A stretch of DNA of 52,646 nucleotides from Desulfuromonadales bacterium (GCA_016931615.1 JAFGEL010000059.1:1-52646), one strand, 5' to 3'; positions 17,852-26,719 are shown, counted from the first letter of the stretch. Made by a program: numbers and translations. Notes: generated by a model not told the origin, from the sequence alone.

Positions 17852-18432
17852 CGGCACTGCGCCTGCCCTGGATGACCCTGATCATCGCCGGGCTGGCAAG
17901 CCTGGTTTATTGCTTGCCGCAGCTTTCGTCCGCCCTCATTTATGATCGAGATCTGGTTTTTGACGGGCAGTGGTGGCGTGTCGCAACCTCCCTTCTGGTG
18001 CATTATTCGGTGAGTCATCTCGTCTGGAATCTTCTGGTTCTGGTTGTTTTCGGAACACTCATCGAAGCCAGCCGGCGTGCGGCATTTGTGTGGTTAATCC
18101 TCCTGTGTATGGCCGGCAACAGCCTGCTGGTGTTGAATTCAGGCATTGCCCTCTTTGCCGGAATCTCAGGACTGGTGGTCGCCCTTGCGGCGTACTGCTG
18201 CATGATGAACATTGCCCGGGCAGAAGCGGTCAAGCCTTGGAGCCTTTTGCTGATCACTCTGCTGGCCAAGGTTGGCTACGAGGCGATGTCGGGAACTCCC
18301 CTGTTTGCGGGTGGGGATTTTCGGGTTCTGCCGCAGGTTCACCTGGCTGGGCTGGTTGCTGCGCTGATTCTCCTGGTCTTTTTCGGGACCAGTCATCATC
18401 CTGTTGTTGGAGAGGAGCAGGGGTATGAGTGA
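17833..18432 (+). CDS. rrtA: Rhombosortase, rhomboid-family intramembrane serine protease
   Basis: A 199-residue integral membrane protein with about six helices and no extra domains. The rhomboid features are present: SHLVWNLL with His61-62 region in the second helix, the catalytic serine in FAGISGLV (Ser112) and the paired histidine in LPQVHLAG (His170). A DGQWWR segment near residue 45 fits the L1-loop WR motif of rhomboids. GGGAG-type ribosome binding sequence lies inside the end of the preceding lipoprotein gene, and the two genes overlap by 19 bases. Rhombosortases cleave C-terminal GlyGly-CTERM-like tails at the cytoplasmic membrane; the obvious substrate is the lipoprotein just upstream. 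Confidence in the family is high, in the substrate pairing good. Confidence 0.88.
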   Translation: MAQKKMTALRLPWMTLIIAGLASLVYCLPQLSSALIYDRDLVFDGQWWRVATSLLVHYSVSHLVWNLLVLVVFGTLIEASRRAAFVWLILLCMAGNSLLVLNSGIALFAGISGLVVALAAYCCMMNIARAEAVKPWSLLLITLLAKVGYEAMSGTPLFAGGDFRVLPQVHLAGLVAALILLVFFGTSHHPVVGEEQGYE

Positions 18433-19465
18433 AATGATGCAGGCGATGGTGCTGGAGAAACTCTGCGACTTGCGGGTTGAGCGCGAACCGCTGCGCCTGG
18501 TGGACTGGCCGGTGCCCCAGCCGGGTGCTGATGAGGTCAGGATCCGGGTGACGACCTGTGGTGTCTGTCATACCGAACTGGATGAAATCGAGGGGCGTAC
18601 TCCGCCGCCTCAATTGCCGGTGATTCTCGGCCATCAGGCGGTGGGTTGCATTGACAAGGTCGGAGAGAATGTCGCGACCAGTCGCCTCGGTGAGCGGGTT
18701 GGCGTGGCCTGGATTTTTTCAGCCTGTGGTCAGTGTCGCTGGTGTCGGCAAGGGCTGGAAAATCTCTGTCCGCAGTTCAGGGCGACCGGCCGTGACGCCG
18801 ATGGTGGCTATGCCGAGTATTTGGTCGTTCCGGCCGCTTTTGCCCATCCTTTACCCGAAATATTCACTGATGCGGAAGCCGCTCCGCTGCTCTGTGCCGG
18901 GGCGATCGGTTACCGTTCTCTGTCCCTGGCCAAACTCACTGGCGGGGGACCGCTCGGTTTGACCGGCTTCGGAGCCTCGGCCCACCTGGTTCTGAAGCTG
19001 GTGCGCCATCAGTATCCCGAAGTTCCGGTCTATGTCTTCGCCCGCAGTGAAAAAGAGCAGCAGTTTGCCCTGGAGTTGGGCGCTGGCTGGGCGGGCGGAA
19101 CTGAAGACGAGCCGCCTGAATTGATGGAGTCGATCATTGACACCACACCGGCCTGGTTACCGATTGTTTCCGCCATGCGCTGCCTGATGCCCGGGGGACG
19201 TCTGGTGATTAATGCGATCCGTAAAGAGGATTTTGATCGTCAACTGCTGAGCGAAGTCGATTACTCTCGAGATCTGTGGATGGAAAAGGAAATCAAGAGC
19301 GTCGCGAACGTGACCCGGAGTGACGTGACGGAATTTCTTAAGATCGCGGCTGATATCCCCCTTCATCCGACCTATGAAGAATTCCCCCTCGCCGAGGCGA
19401 ATCGGGCTCTGCTGGAACTCAAGGAGCGGAAAATCCGTGGTGCCAAGGTGTTGAGAATCGGCTGA
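18425..19465 (+). CDS. Zinc-binding alcohol dehydrogenase family protein
   Basis: A 346-residue medium-chain dehydrogenase/reductase. I start it at the ATG at 18425, which has GGAG upstream; the gene overlaps the end of rrtA by 8 bases. Catalytic-zinc ligands are visible in TCGVCHTEL, GHQAVG and LLCAGAIGY; the second motif has Gln in place of the usual Glu (GHE), a trait of the adh_fam_2 (TIGR02822) group. The structural zinc loop has four cysteines (CGQCRWCRQGLENLC). The nucleotide-binding fold has LTGFGASAH. It should oxidise or reduce a small alcohol/aldehyde with NAD(P). It could supply or consume acetaldehyde in the same pathway as the acetate-CoA ligase and oxoacid dehydrogenase genes that follow, but a promoter in the 164-base gap after it may separate it from them. 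Confidence 0.85.
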   Translation: MSEMMQAMVLEKLCDLRVEREPLRLVDWPVPQPGADEVRIRVTTCGVCHTELDEIEGRTPPPQLPVILGHQAVGCIDKVGENVATSRLGERVGVAWIFSACGQCRWCRQGLENLCPQFRATGRDADGGYAEYLVVPAAFAHPLPEIFTDAEAAPLLCAGAIGYRSLSLAKLTGGGPLGLTGFGASAHLVLKLVRHQYPEVPVYVFARSEKEQQFALELGAGWAGGTEDEPPELMESIIDTTPAWLPIVSAMRCLMPGGRLVINAIRKEDFDRQLLSEVDYSRDLWMEKEIKSVANVTRSDVTEFLKIAADIPLHPTYEEFPLAEANRALLELKERKIRGAKVLRIG

Positions 19466-19506
19466 TTTCCCTGCCTTTGGAGACTTTTCAGCTCCTGCTT
19501 AGCGAG

Positions 19507-19534
19507 TTGCCAACCCGCTGATCGGTGTTATGCT
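19507..19534 (+). promoter_or_regulatory. Sigma70-like promoter for the acetate-CoA ligase operon
   Basis: TTGCCA (19507-19512), a 16-base spacer and TATGCT (19529-19534). Each box matches the sigma70 consensus at four or more positions. It lies in the only gap of the 18.4-26.7 kb run and about 95 bases before the acetate-CoA ligase start. Confidence 0.5.
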
Positions 19535-19570
19535 GTTTGTATATGATGTTACTGCCAGCTGCTCACTAGG

Positions 19571-19609
19571 CCGGATTTTTTCCGGACGGGAACCACCGGA
19601 AATTCCGGT
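19571..19609 (+). promoter_or_regulatory. Two adjacent CCGGA inverted repeats, candidate operators
   Basis: CCGGA-TTTTT-TCCGG at 19571-19585 and ACCGGAA-A-TTCCGGT at 19595-19609 share the half-site CCGGA(A). They lie between the proposed promoter and the ribosome binding site of the acetate-CoA ligase gene, a common place for repressor sites in the 5' leader. They could also fold as RNA hairpins. Confidence 0.42.
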
Positions 19610-19629
19610 CCAGATTGGAGGTTTCCGCT

Positions 19630-21387
19630 ATGGGTTGGCAACCGATCAGAAAAGATCCTTCACGCTGGCGAGTCGCGCCGAACCTTCCCGATTATCACCA
19701 GGCCCGGGCGGAATTTTCCTGGAATGCCGTGCGCCGCGAGCTTTCCGGACTGCCCGATGGTCGTGGGCTGAATATTGCTTACGAGGCGGTCGACCGTCAT
19801 GTCGATCAGGGTCGGGGTGATCGGGTTGCGCTGCGCTGGCTGAGCAAAGAGGGCCAGGTCGAGGACTTCAGCTATACGGATTTACGCGACCGCAGCAACC
19901 GTTTCGCCAACCTGCTGAGAAATCTGGGCATCGGCAAGGGCGAACGAGTCTTCAGCCTCTCCAGCCGGATTCCGGAACTTTACTGCGCGGTGCTTGGAAC
20001 CCTGAAGAATCTCAGTGTCTTCTGTCCGCTCTTTTCGGCCTTCGGACCGGAACCGATCGCCCAGCGGCTGGAGCGTGGCGACGCGCGGGTTCTGGTCACC
20101 AGCGAACGGCTCTACCGCAAAAAAGTCCAGGCCCTGCGGCATGCTCTTCCTCAGCTCGAGTATATTCTGCTCACCGACAGCACTGCGGATCAACCCGATA
20201 ATGTTCTATCACTATCCCGTCTTCTGCAGGAATCAGAGACTCAATTTTCTATTCCACAAACCGACCCTGAAGACATGGCCTTGCTGCACTTCACCAGCGG
20301 AACAACCGGCAAACCGAAGGGGGCCGTGCACGTTCACAATGCTGTTATGACCCACTACCTGACCGGAAAATACGTGCTGGATCTTCACCCTGAAGACATT
20401 TTCTGGTGTACCGCTGATTGCGGCTGGGTGACCGGAACCTCCTACGGCATTATCGCGCCGTTGACCCACGGCGTCACCAACCTGGTTGACGAAGCCGATT
20501 TCGAGTCCGAACGCTGGTGTCGCAATCTGGAAGAACAGCGGGTCAATGTCTGGTATACGGCGCCCACGGCCATCCGCATGCTGATGCGCAGTGGCCTTAA
20601 GCCGCGTGAGAAATATGACCTGTCACACTTGCGGCTGGTTCACAGCGTCGGTGAACCGCTCAATCCCGAGGCGGTCGTCTGGGGCGTCGAGGCCCTGGGG
20701 TTGCCGATCCATGATAACTGGTGGCAGACCGAAACCGGGGGAATCATGATCGCCAATTATCCCGCCATGGAGATTCGCCCCGGGTCCATGGGGCGCCCGC
20801 TGCCGGGGATCGAGGCGGCCATCGTGCATCGTATCAGCGAGAGTGAAGTCGAAGTTGAAGATCATCCCGGTTGCGAAGGCGAACTGGCTTTGAGGCAAGG
20901 CTGGCCCTCGATGTTTCGTGCCTACCTGCATGATGAGCAACGTTACCGCAAATGCTTTGCCGGAGACTGGTACATCACCGGGGACCTTGCCGAGCGCGAT
21001 GCCGACGGTTATTTCTGGTTTGTCGGCCGGGCTGATGACATCATCAAAACTTCAGGGCACATGGTCGGGCCGTTCGAGGTCGAGAGTGCGCTGATGGAGC
21101 ATCCGGCCGTGGCTGAAGTAGGAGTGATCGGCAAACCGGAAGAGATGATCGGCGAACTGGTCAAAGCTTTTGTCGCTTTGAAAAGCGATGCCGTCGCCAG
21201 TGAGGAGCTGCGCCTGGAACTGCTCGGCTTCGCCCGCAAAAAGCTCGGCTCAGCAGTCGCGCCCAAGGAGATCGAATTTGTCGCTAATCTGCCGAAAACG
21301 CGTAGCGGGAAAATCATGCGCAGGTTGCTGAAGGCCAGGGAACTGGGGTTGCCCGAAGGCGACACATCGACCCTGGAAAATGGCTGA
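19630..21387 (+). CDS. acsA: AMP-forming acetate--CoA ligase
   Basis: A 585-residue adenylate-forming enzyme that activates acetate to acetyl-CoA through acetyl-AMP. The start at 19630 is chosen because GGAGG lies nine bases upstream; a TTG five codons earlier is less likely. The P-loop-like motif SGTTGKPKG is near residue 222, WWQTETGG and [20 protein letters not shown] near 360 and 450 are the A5 and A7/A8 cores, and Lys561 in TRSGKIMRR is the catalytic A10 lysine that is acetylated for control in Acs enzymes. It is shorter than the 650-residue enterobacterial Acs and closer in size to Bacillus AcsA. It leads an operon with E1/E2 subunits, so it may feed or bypass the same acetyl-CoA pool. 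Confidence 0.9.
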   Translation: MGWQPIRKDPSRWRVAPNLPDYHQARAEFSWNAVRRELSGLPDGRGLNIAYEAVDRHVDQGRGDRVALRWLSKEGQVEDFSYTDLRDRSNRFANLLRNLGIGKGERVFSLSSRIPELYCAVLGTLKNLSVFCPLFSAFGPEPIAQRLERGDARVLVTSERLYRKKVQALRHALPQLEYILLTDSTADQPDNVLSLSRLLQESETQFSIPQTDPEDMALLHFTSGTTGKPKGAVHVHNAVMTHYLTGKYVLDLHPEDIFWCTADCGWVTGTSYGIIAPLTHGVTNLVDEADFESERWCRNLEEQRVNVWYTAPTAIRMLMRSGLKPREKYDLSHLRLVHSVGEPLNPEAVVWGVEALGLPIHDNWWQTETGGIMIANYPAMEIRPGSMGRPLPGIEAAIVHRISESEVEVEDHPGCEGELALRQGWPSMFRAYLHDEQRYRKCFAGDWYITGDLAERDADGYFWFVGRADDIIKTSGHMVGPFEVESALMEHPAVAEVGVIGKPEEMIGELVKAFVALKSDAVASEELRLELLGFARKKLGSAVAPKEIEFVANLPKTRSGKIMRRLLKARELGLPEGDTSTLENG

Positions 21388-21405
21388 TGTTAAGGAGGTG
21401 CACTG

Positions 21406-22413
21406 ATGATGAGTCATGACCGGAGCACAAATGGCCAACCTCTGACCGATCGCGAACAGAGCCTTGAATTCCTGCGCCAGATGTTGCGCATTCGCCGTTT
21501 TGAGGAGAAATCTGCGGAACTTTACAGCGCGCAGAAAATCCGCGGTTTTCTCCACCTTTATATTGGTGAAGAAGCGGTGGCGGTAGGTGTTGCGGGGGGC
21601 TTGAACAAAGATGATGCTCTGGTGGCGACCTATCGTGAGCATGGTCACGCTATGGTCAAGGGGATGGCTATGAATACGATCATGGCGGAAATGTACGGTA
21701 AAGTAACCGGATGCTGTCGCGGTCGGGGTGGATCAATGCATCTGTTTGATGCCGAGCATCGTCTCTATGGCGGCAATGCCATTGTCGGCGGCGGTCTGCC
21801 CGTCGCGGTCGGGTTGGCGCTGGCCGATCAGCTGCAAAAAAACCACCGGGTGACCTGTTGCTGCTTCGGTGAGGGGGCGATGGCGGAAGGGGAATTTCAC
21901 GAAGCGCTGAACCTGGCGGCGTTGTGGCATCTCCCGGTCCTGTTTGTGTGTGAAAATAATTATTATGCCATGGGCACAGCTCTGATCCGCTCAGAGGCGG
22001 TGGTTGATTTGCCGAGTAAAGCGGCTTCCTACGGGGTTGAAACGGCCACTGTTGATGGGATGGATGTTATTGCGGTTGCTGAGGCTGCCCAACAGGCTGC
22101 TTCACAGGTCAGACAAAATGGAGGGCCGTTTTTCCTCGAATGTCGCACCTATCGTTTTCGCCCGCATTCCATGTTTGACCCGGAACTCTACCGTTCCAAA
22201 CAGGAAGTCGAGGGGTGGAAACAACGTTGCCCCATAGAATCTTTGATCCGCCGAATCAGGGAAAAGGGCTGGATTGATGATTCCCGGCTCGGCGAATTGG
22301 AAGGTGCTGTTGCCGCTGAAATTGCTGCAGCTGTTGACTATGCCGAACAGAGCCCCTGGGAATCGCTGGAGGAACTGACCCGGTTTGTCTATTCCGAATC
22401 GGAGGTGCGCTGA
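21406..22413 (+). CDS. pdhA: 2-oxoacid (pyruvate) dehydrogenase E1 component, alpha subunit
   Basis: A 335-residue thiamine diphosphate enzyme subunit. A perfect AAGGAGG lies before two tandem ATGs. [28 protein letters not shown] and [11 protein letters not shown] are E1 alpha signatures. The ThDP/Mg motif runs from [18 protein letters not shown] to [10 protein letters not shown] (residues about 154-188), and [12 protein letters not shown] carries the phosphorylation-loop region. The NYYAMGT form resembles pyruvate dehydrogenase more than acetoin dehydrogenase (usually NGYGEST). It would decarboxylate pyruvate, or a related 2-oxoacid, and pass the acyl group to the E2 lipoyl arm. The stop overlaps the E1 beta start by one base, consistent with equal synthesis of both subunits. 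Confidence 0.88.
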   Translation: MMSHDRSTNGQPLTDREQSLEFLRQMLRIRRFEEKSAELYSAQKIRGFLHLYIGEEAVAVGVAGGLNKDDALVATYREHGHAMVKGMAMNTIMAEMYGKVTGCCRGRGGSMHLFDAEHRLYGGNAIVGGGLPVAVGLALADQLQKNHRVTCCCFGEGAMAEGEFHEALNLAALWHLPVLFVCENNYYAMGTALIRSEAVVDLPSKAASYGVETATVDGMDVIAVAEAAQQAASQVRQNGGPFFLECRTYRFRPHSMFDPELYRSKQEVEGWKQRCPIESLIRRIREKGWIDDSRLGELEGAVAAEIAAAVDYAEQSPWESLEELTRFVYSESEVR

Positions 22414-23402
22414 TGGCTGAGCAGATGAGGACGATAACTTATCGGGATGCGGTGCGTGAGGGTTTGCGCGAGGCGTTGCAGAAAGATGAGCGGGTTTTTC
22501 TGATGGGTGAAGATGTCGGCCGCTATGGGGGTTGCTTTGCGGCCAGTAAGGGGTTGCTCGAGGAGTTCGGCCCGGAGCGGGTGCGCGATACACCCTTATC
22601 GGAATCAACTTTTACCGGAGCGGGAATCGGGGCCGCTTTAGGCGGGATGCGTCCGATTGTCGAGATCATGACGGTCAATTTCAGCCTGCTGGCGCTTGAT
22701 CAGATCATGAATAACGCCGCGACCTACCTGCACATGTCGGGAGGACTGTTCAATGTCCCCCTGGTTATCCGCATGGCGACCGGTGGCGGCAAGCAGCTTG
22801 CCGCCCAGCATTCTCACAGTTTGGAAGGCTGGTATGCGCATATTCCGGGGATCAAGGTTCTCTGTGCGGCGACTCTGGAAGATGCGCGGGGAATGTTGTG
22901 GGGTGCCCTGCTCGATCCTGATCCGGTGCTGCTTTTTGAACCATCGGTCCTTTATGCCATGGAAGGGGAACTGGCCGTTGATGCCGGAGCCGTCGACATC
23001 GCCGGAGCCAGGCTTCACCACGAGGGCCGGGACCTGACCCTGATCACCTACGGCAGCTGCCTGTACAAATGTCTTGACGCTGCTGAGCAGCTGGAGGTGA
23101 GCGGGATCAGCTGTGACGTCATCGACCTGCGCAGTTTACGTCCCCTGGACGAAGAGAGTTTTTTCACCTCGGTTGCTAAAACCCACCGGGCCCTGATTGT
23201 TGACGAAGGTTGGCGTAGCGGCAGTCTTGCGGCCGAGATCAGTGCCCGCATCATGGAAAACGCTTTTTATGAGCTTGACGCCCCGGTGGAACGGATCTGC
23301 AGTGTCGAGGTGCCGATGCCATACGCCAAACATATGGAAGAGGCGGCTCTGCCCCAGGTCAAGACGATTGTGGAAACCGCCCGGAGAATGATCCATGGCT
23401 GA
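22413..23402 (+). CDS. pdhB: 2-oxoacid (pyruvate) dehydrogenase E1 component, beta subunit
   Basis: A 329-residue transketolase-like subunit that pairs with the E1 alpha gene just upstream. [32 protein letters not shown] and the Glu of the ThDP-binding site in [10 protein letters not shown] are typical of PdhB/AcoB/BkdB proteins; the C-terminal transketolase domain includes [11 protein letters not shown] and [14 protein letters not shown]. Length and order are normal for the family. The end overlaps the E2 start by 8 bases. Together these subunits form the alpha2-beta2 E1. Substrate specificity between pyruvate and acetoin cannot be settled by eye, but the alpha subunit favours pyruvate. Confidence 0.89.
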   Translation: MAEQMRTITYRDAVREGLREALQKDERVFLMGEDVGRYGGCFAASKGLLEEFGPERVRDTPLSESTFTGAGIGAALGGMRPIVEIMTVNFSLLALDQIMNNAATYLHMSGGLFNVPLVIRMATGGGKQLAAQHSHSLEGWYAHIPGIKVLCAATLEDARGMLWGALLDPDPVLLFEPSVLYAMEGELAVDAGAVDIAGARLHHEGRDLTLITYGSCLYKCLDAAEQLEVSGISCDVIDLRSLRPLDEESFFTSVAKTHRALIVDEGWRSGSLAAEISARIMENAFYELDAPVERICSVEVPMPYAKHMEEAALPQVKTIVETARRMIHG

Positions 23403-24516
23403 TTTCATCATGCCCAGCCTGGGTGCCGATATGCAGGAGGGGATTCTGGTCGCCTGGCGGGTTCAGCCTGGAGACCGGGTGCATCATGGTGACATTATGG
23501 CCGAGATCGAAACCCAGAAAGGCCTGTTTGAAATCGAGGCCTTTGCCGACGGCGTGGTTGGCCCCTTACTGGTTCAGCCCGGTCCAGATAAAATCCCCGT
23601 CGGCAGTCTTTTGACAACGATCAATGCTCCAGGTGAAGCTGTTGTTGAAAAAACTGCACCTTCTGCAACAAGGATCAAAATTTCTCCGGCAGCACGCAAA
23701 CTGGCACGTGAAAATCAAGTTGATATCACAAGTCTGAGAGGCAGTGGCCCTGATGGCAGTGTCTGTCTGGCCGATGTCGAACAAGCATTGACGGGGACAC
23801 AGGTACAGAGAACGGTATCCTCCGGTAAAAGTAAAAAAGAAATGAAGGATTTCAAAACCGGAATGCGCCAGGCGATCGCTGCGGCGATGAGTTTGTCCAA
23901 CCGCGAGATTCCCCATTATTACCTGTCGACAGATATCGATATGAGCCGAGCTTTGTCCTGGCTTGAAGAGCGGAATCGGCAACGCAGTATCCGTGAACGC
24001 CTGTTGCCGGTTGTCATGCCGTTAAAAGCCGTGGCATTGGCATTAAAAGATGTTCCGGAACTGAATGCCCATTGGGTGGATGGCCGGTTGGATTTGAAAA
24101 AAGAGGTGCATATCGGTTTCGCCGTTGCCTTGCGCGGCGGAGGGTTGATGACTCCGGCCCTGCACAATGTTGATTGCCTGGACCTGGACCAATTGATGGC
24201 GGCGGTGGGTGATTTGATCAGCCGGACGCGCAGTGGAAAGCTGCGTGGATCAGAAATGACCGATGCCGGGGTTACCGTGACAAGTCTGGGTGATCTCGGT
24301 GTACGCACGGTTTTCGGGGTAATTTATCCGCCACAGGTCGCCCTGATCGGTCTCGGAAAAATTTCAGAACAGCCTTGGGCTGAGAATGGGGAAATACTGG
24401 CTCGTCCGGTGTTGACGGCAACACTGGCAGCTGACCACCGGGCCGGCGATGGTCACCTTGGGGCGCAGTTTCTCGACCGCCTCAACCGGCTGCTTCAGGA
24501 ACCGGAAAAATTATAG
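23395..24516 (+). CDS. 2-oxoacid dehydrogenase E2, dihydrolipoamide acyltransferase
   Basis: A 373-residue E2 with one lipoyl domain (residues 1-78), one peripheral-subunit-binding domain (about 97-132, [16 protein letters not shown]) and a catalytic domain from about 150. The lipoylated lysine is Lys42 in [10 protein letters not shown], where most E2 proteins have ETDKA. The acyltransferase active site is kept: DHRAGDG with His348 and Asp352. It accepts the acyl group from E1 and normally hands it to CoA. No E3 (dihydrolipoamide dehydrogenase) gene follows; the next gene is an acyl carrier protein. Either a shared E3 from elsewhere is used or the complex works differently from a standard pyruvate dehydrogenase. 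Confidence 0.87.
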   Translation: MADFIMPSLGADMQEGILVAWRVQPGDRVHHGDIMAEIETQKGLFEIEAFADGVVGPLLVQPGPDKIPVGSLLTTINAPGEAVVEKTAPSATRIKISPAARKLARENQVDITSLRGSGPDGSVCLADVEQALTGTQVQRTVSSGKSKKEMKDFKTGMRQAIAAAMSLSNREIPHYYLSTDIDMSRALSWLEERNRQRSIRERLLPVVMPLKAVALALKDVPELNAHWVDGRLDLKKEVHIGFAVALRGGGLMTPALHNVDCLDLDQLMAAVGDLISRTRSGKLRGSEMTDAGVTVTSLGDLGVRTVFGVIYPPQVALIGLGKISEQPWAENGEILARPVLTATLAADHRAGDGHLGAQFLDRLNRLLQEPEKL

Positions 24517-24542
24517 GGTTTGTGTCGCAGAAAGGAGGGGAT

Positions 24543-24740
24543 ATGTCTCAGGCTCTCTCGCTTGCGGGAGGTAAAGATTTTGATGAAGAGGTCAGACTAT
24601 GGACGCAGCCGCTATCAGGGGAATTATCGAAAAAGGATTATTGCAGATCGCTCCGGAAGCCGAATTTGACGATCTCCAGCCAACGGAAAATATTCGCGAG
24701 GAACTGGATATCGATTCTTTTGATTTTCTCAATTTTTTGA
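24543..24740 (+). other. Leader ORF with strong ribosome binding site overlapping the ACP gene
   Basis: AAAGGAGGGG stands directly before an ATG at 24543, the best ribosome binding site in this stretch, yet the frame it opens (65 codons) runs through the acyl carrier protein gene out of register. The first 19 codons (MSQALSLAGGKDFDEEVRL) precede the ACP start. It may be a translated leader that brings ribosomes to the ACP start, a remnant left by a frameshift, or the N-terminus of the ACP if the sequence has an indel. Confidence 0.3.
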
Positions 24741-24844
24741 TTGGACTTAATGAGGAGCTGGGGGTCGATATCCCGGAGAGCGACTACGAAAAACTGATCA
24801 CGATGAACGATCTCACTGCTTACCTTGAAGAAAAATTGCAATGA
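24599..24844 (+). CDS. Acyl carrier protein
   Basis: An 81-residue acidic helical protein of the ACP fold. The phosphopantetheine site is Ser40 in DIDSFDFLNF, where the common motif is DSL. Helix III residues LGVDIPESDYEKLITMNDLTAYL fit a stand-alone carrier protein rather than the fatty-acid AcpP. GAGG lies about eight bases before the ATG at 24599. The stop overlaps the next start as ATGA. It sits directly after E2, with no fatty-acid or polyketide genes nearby, so a link to the E1/E2 complex or to the downstream radical SAM enzyme is suggested by position. It would need a phosphopantetheinyl transferase encoded elsewhere. Confidence 0.86.
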   Translation: MDAAAIRGIIEKGLLQIAPEAEFDDLQPTENIREELDIDSFDFLNFLIGLNEELGVDIPESDYEKLITMNDLTAYLEEKLQ

Positions 24845-25860
24845 AAGAAGCGTTGCTTTATCAAAAACTTGATGATGAAACTGTTCGCTGCGATCTCTGC
24901 GCACATCGATGCAGGATCAGAAGCGGCGGCAAAGGCATCTGCCAAGTCCGTGAAAACCACGGTGGGGTTCTCTATACATTGGTTTACGGACAATCGATCA
25001 GCCAGAATGTCGATCCGATTGAAAAAAAACCGCTCTATCATTTTTATCCGGGCAGCCGATCTTTTTCGATTGCGACACCGGGTTGTAACTTCCGTTGCGA
25101 CTGGTGTCAGAACTGGGAGATATCCCAGATGCCACGTGAGCAGCATTTTATCGCCGGACAGAAACTGAGCCCTGTTGAAGTTGTTTCTCTGGCCAAAAAG
25201 ACCGGGTGCCGGTCTATCGCTTATACCTATACCGAGCCGACGATTTTTTTCGAATACTCTTACGATACGGCCCGTCTGGCCCGGGATGCTGGAGTTGCCA
25301 ACGTCTATGTCAGTAACGGTTATATGTCTCCGGAAATGCTCGAATTGCTTCACCCCTGGCTGGACGCGGCCAATATCGATCTCAAGGCTTTTCGTGATAA
25401 GACTTACCGGACGCATGTCGGAGCACGCCTACAGCCGGTTCTTGACAGTTTGAAATTAATTCATGATTACGGTATCTGGCTGGAGGTGACGACACTCGTC
25501 ATTCCGGGAATTAATGACGATCCGGGTGAATTGAAAAATATCGCTGAATTTATAGCTCAGGAACTGGGAGTTGATACTCCCTGGCACATCAGCCGCTTTT
25601 TCCCCCAGTATAAAATGAACGAGATTACGCCAACACCACCCTCAACGTTGAACAAGGCTGCAGAGATCGGCAGGGGGGCCGGTCTGCGTCATGTTTACTT
25701 GGGAAATTTGGCAGTTGAAACAAATACGGATTGTCCGGTGTGTGGACATCGGGTCATCAGGCGTGATGGCTTTGGTGTCAGAGAAAACAGGCTCAATTCT
25801 GAAAGTTGCTGCCCGGATTGCGGTACACCGATTGCCGGTGTGAGGATGAAATATGAGTAA
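24841..25860 (+). CDS. amrS: AmmeMemoRadiSam-type radical SAM enzyme (AmrS, PflA-like)
   Basis: A 339-residue radical SAM protein. The N-terminus has a Cys-rich motif CDLCAHRCRI that is typical of this group. The iron-sulfur site is GCNFRCDWCQNW near residue 80 (CxxxCxxC), followed by YTYTEPTIFFEY and NIDLKAFRDKTYR, which are PflA/AmrS features. The C-terminus carries a rubredoxin-like pair CPVCGH and CCPDCG that could bind a metal. AmrS proteins often occur with AmrA and AmrB; neither is seen here. Here the gene is joined by 4-base overlap to the ACP gene and by 8 bases to the Mrp gene, so the three look translationally coupled. The substrate is unknown. Confidence 0.85.
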   Translation: MKEALLYQKLDDETVRCDLCAHRCRIRSGGKGICQVRENHGGVLYTLVYGQSISQNVDPIEKKPLYHFYPGSRSFSIATPGCNFRCDWCQNWEISQMPREQHFIAGQKLSPVEVVSLAKKTGCRSIAYTYTEPTIFFEYSYDTARLARDAGVANVYVSNGYMSPEMLELLHPWLDAANIDLKAFRDKTYRTHVGARLQPVLDSLKLIHDYGIWLEVTTLVIPGINDDPGELKNIAEFIAQELGVDTPWHISRFFPQYKMNEITPTPPSTLNKAAEIGRGAGLRHVYLGNLAVETNTDCPVCGHRVIRRDGFGVRENRLNSESCCPDCGTPIAGVRMKYE

Positions 25861-26719
25861 ATTTATTAGCCGTACAGCGGAAATGGCTGAACGCCAGGAA
25901 CATGAATCTGAAACAACTTTGCATGGCTTGAATGGGGTTAAAAGGCTCATCGCAGTAGCCAGCGGTAAAGGCGGTGTGGGTAAATCAACGGTTGCCGTTA
26001 ACCTTGCCGCCGCACTTGCAGCACAAGGGCAAAGAGCAGGGCTTCTCGACGCTGATGTCTATGGACCCAGTATCCCCTTGATGCTTGACCTTCATGAGCC
26101 GGTCGAATGGCATGAAAAACATATGCTGCCTCTGGAAAAATATGCTTTGAAAGTTATGTCCATCGGTCTTCTGGGCGAGAGCGATAAAGCCATCGCCTGG
26201 CGTGGTCCAATGGTCGGTAAAGCAATACAGCAATTGCTTTACCAGGTTGAATGGGGCGACCTGGATTATCTGATTATTGATCTGCCACCGGGAACCGGAG
26301 ATCCGTCCATGACGGTAGCCCACTATCTGCCCGAGTGCCATGTTCTCATGGTTACAACACCACAATTAGTGGCCGTGGCTGATGTGCGACGCGCGATTGA
26401 GTTGTTTCAGGGGGCGGGGCTGAAGATTGCTGGATTGGTTGAAAATATGTCTTATTTCATGTGCGGGCACAAAACGGACCCGGTTGAAATATTCGGTATT
26501 TTCGGTGCGGGGGGCGGTCAGAAACTGAGCGAGGAAACCGGTCTGCCTTTGTTGGCAACAGTCCCTATCGAGATGGAGATCAGTCAGTCAGGAGACGTCG
26601 GAGCCCCCCTGGTGGTCAGTGCCCCGAACTCGGAAGCCTCTCTTATTTTTTTTGAACTTGCCCGGCAGATAATGGCGGGAGACGGTAAAGTGGAACTGGA
26701 GGCAAGTGCTGAATTGTGA
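25853..26719 (+). CDS. Mrp/NBP35-family P-loop ATPase
   Basis: A 288-residue iron-sulfur carrier ATPase of the Mrp/ApbC group. The deviant Walker A is SGKGGVGKST near residue 43, followed by DADVYGPSIP and the IDLPPGTGDPSMT switch region. The usual dimer-bridging CxxC (MSxFxCPxCG) is changed: here it reads MSYFMCGHKTDPVEIFG, leaving a single cysteine, Cys204. The N-terminal MIP18-like domain of Mrp is absent and replaced by about 28 polar residues. The ATG at 25853 overlaps the end of amrS. Canonical members hold and deliver 4Fe-4S clusters; with one Cys per monomer this one might still share a cluster across a dimer poorly, or act in another way. Confidence 0.85.
   Translation: MSKFISRTAEMAERQEHESETTLHGLNGVKRLIAVASGKGGVGKSTVAVNLAAALAAQGQRAGLLDADVYGPSIPLMLDLHEPVEWHEKHMLPLEKYALKVMSIGLLGESDKAIAWRGPMVGKAIQQLLYQVEWGDLDYLIIDLPPGTGDPSMTVAHYLPECHVLMVTTPQLVAVADVRRAIELFQGAGLKIAGLVENMSYFMCGHKTDPVEIFGIFGAGGGQKLSEETGLPLLATVPIEMEISQSGDVGAPLVVSAPNSEASLIFFELARQIMAGDGKVELEASAEL

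Noticed and set aside
23412-24516. E2 as acetoin dehydrogenase AcoC
   Set aside because: E1 alpha carries the NYYAMGT form closer to pyruvate dehydrogenase, and no acoR, acoX or acoK gene is near; left as 2-oxoacid dehydrogenase.
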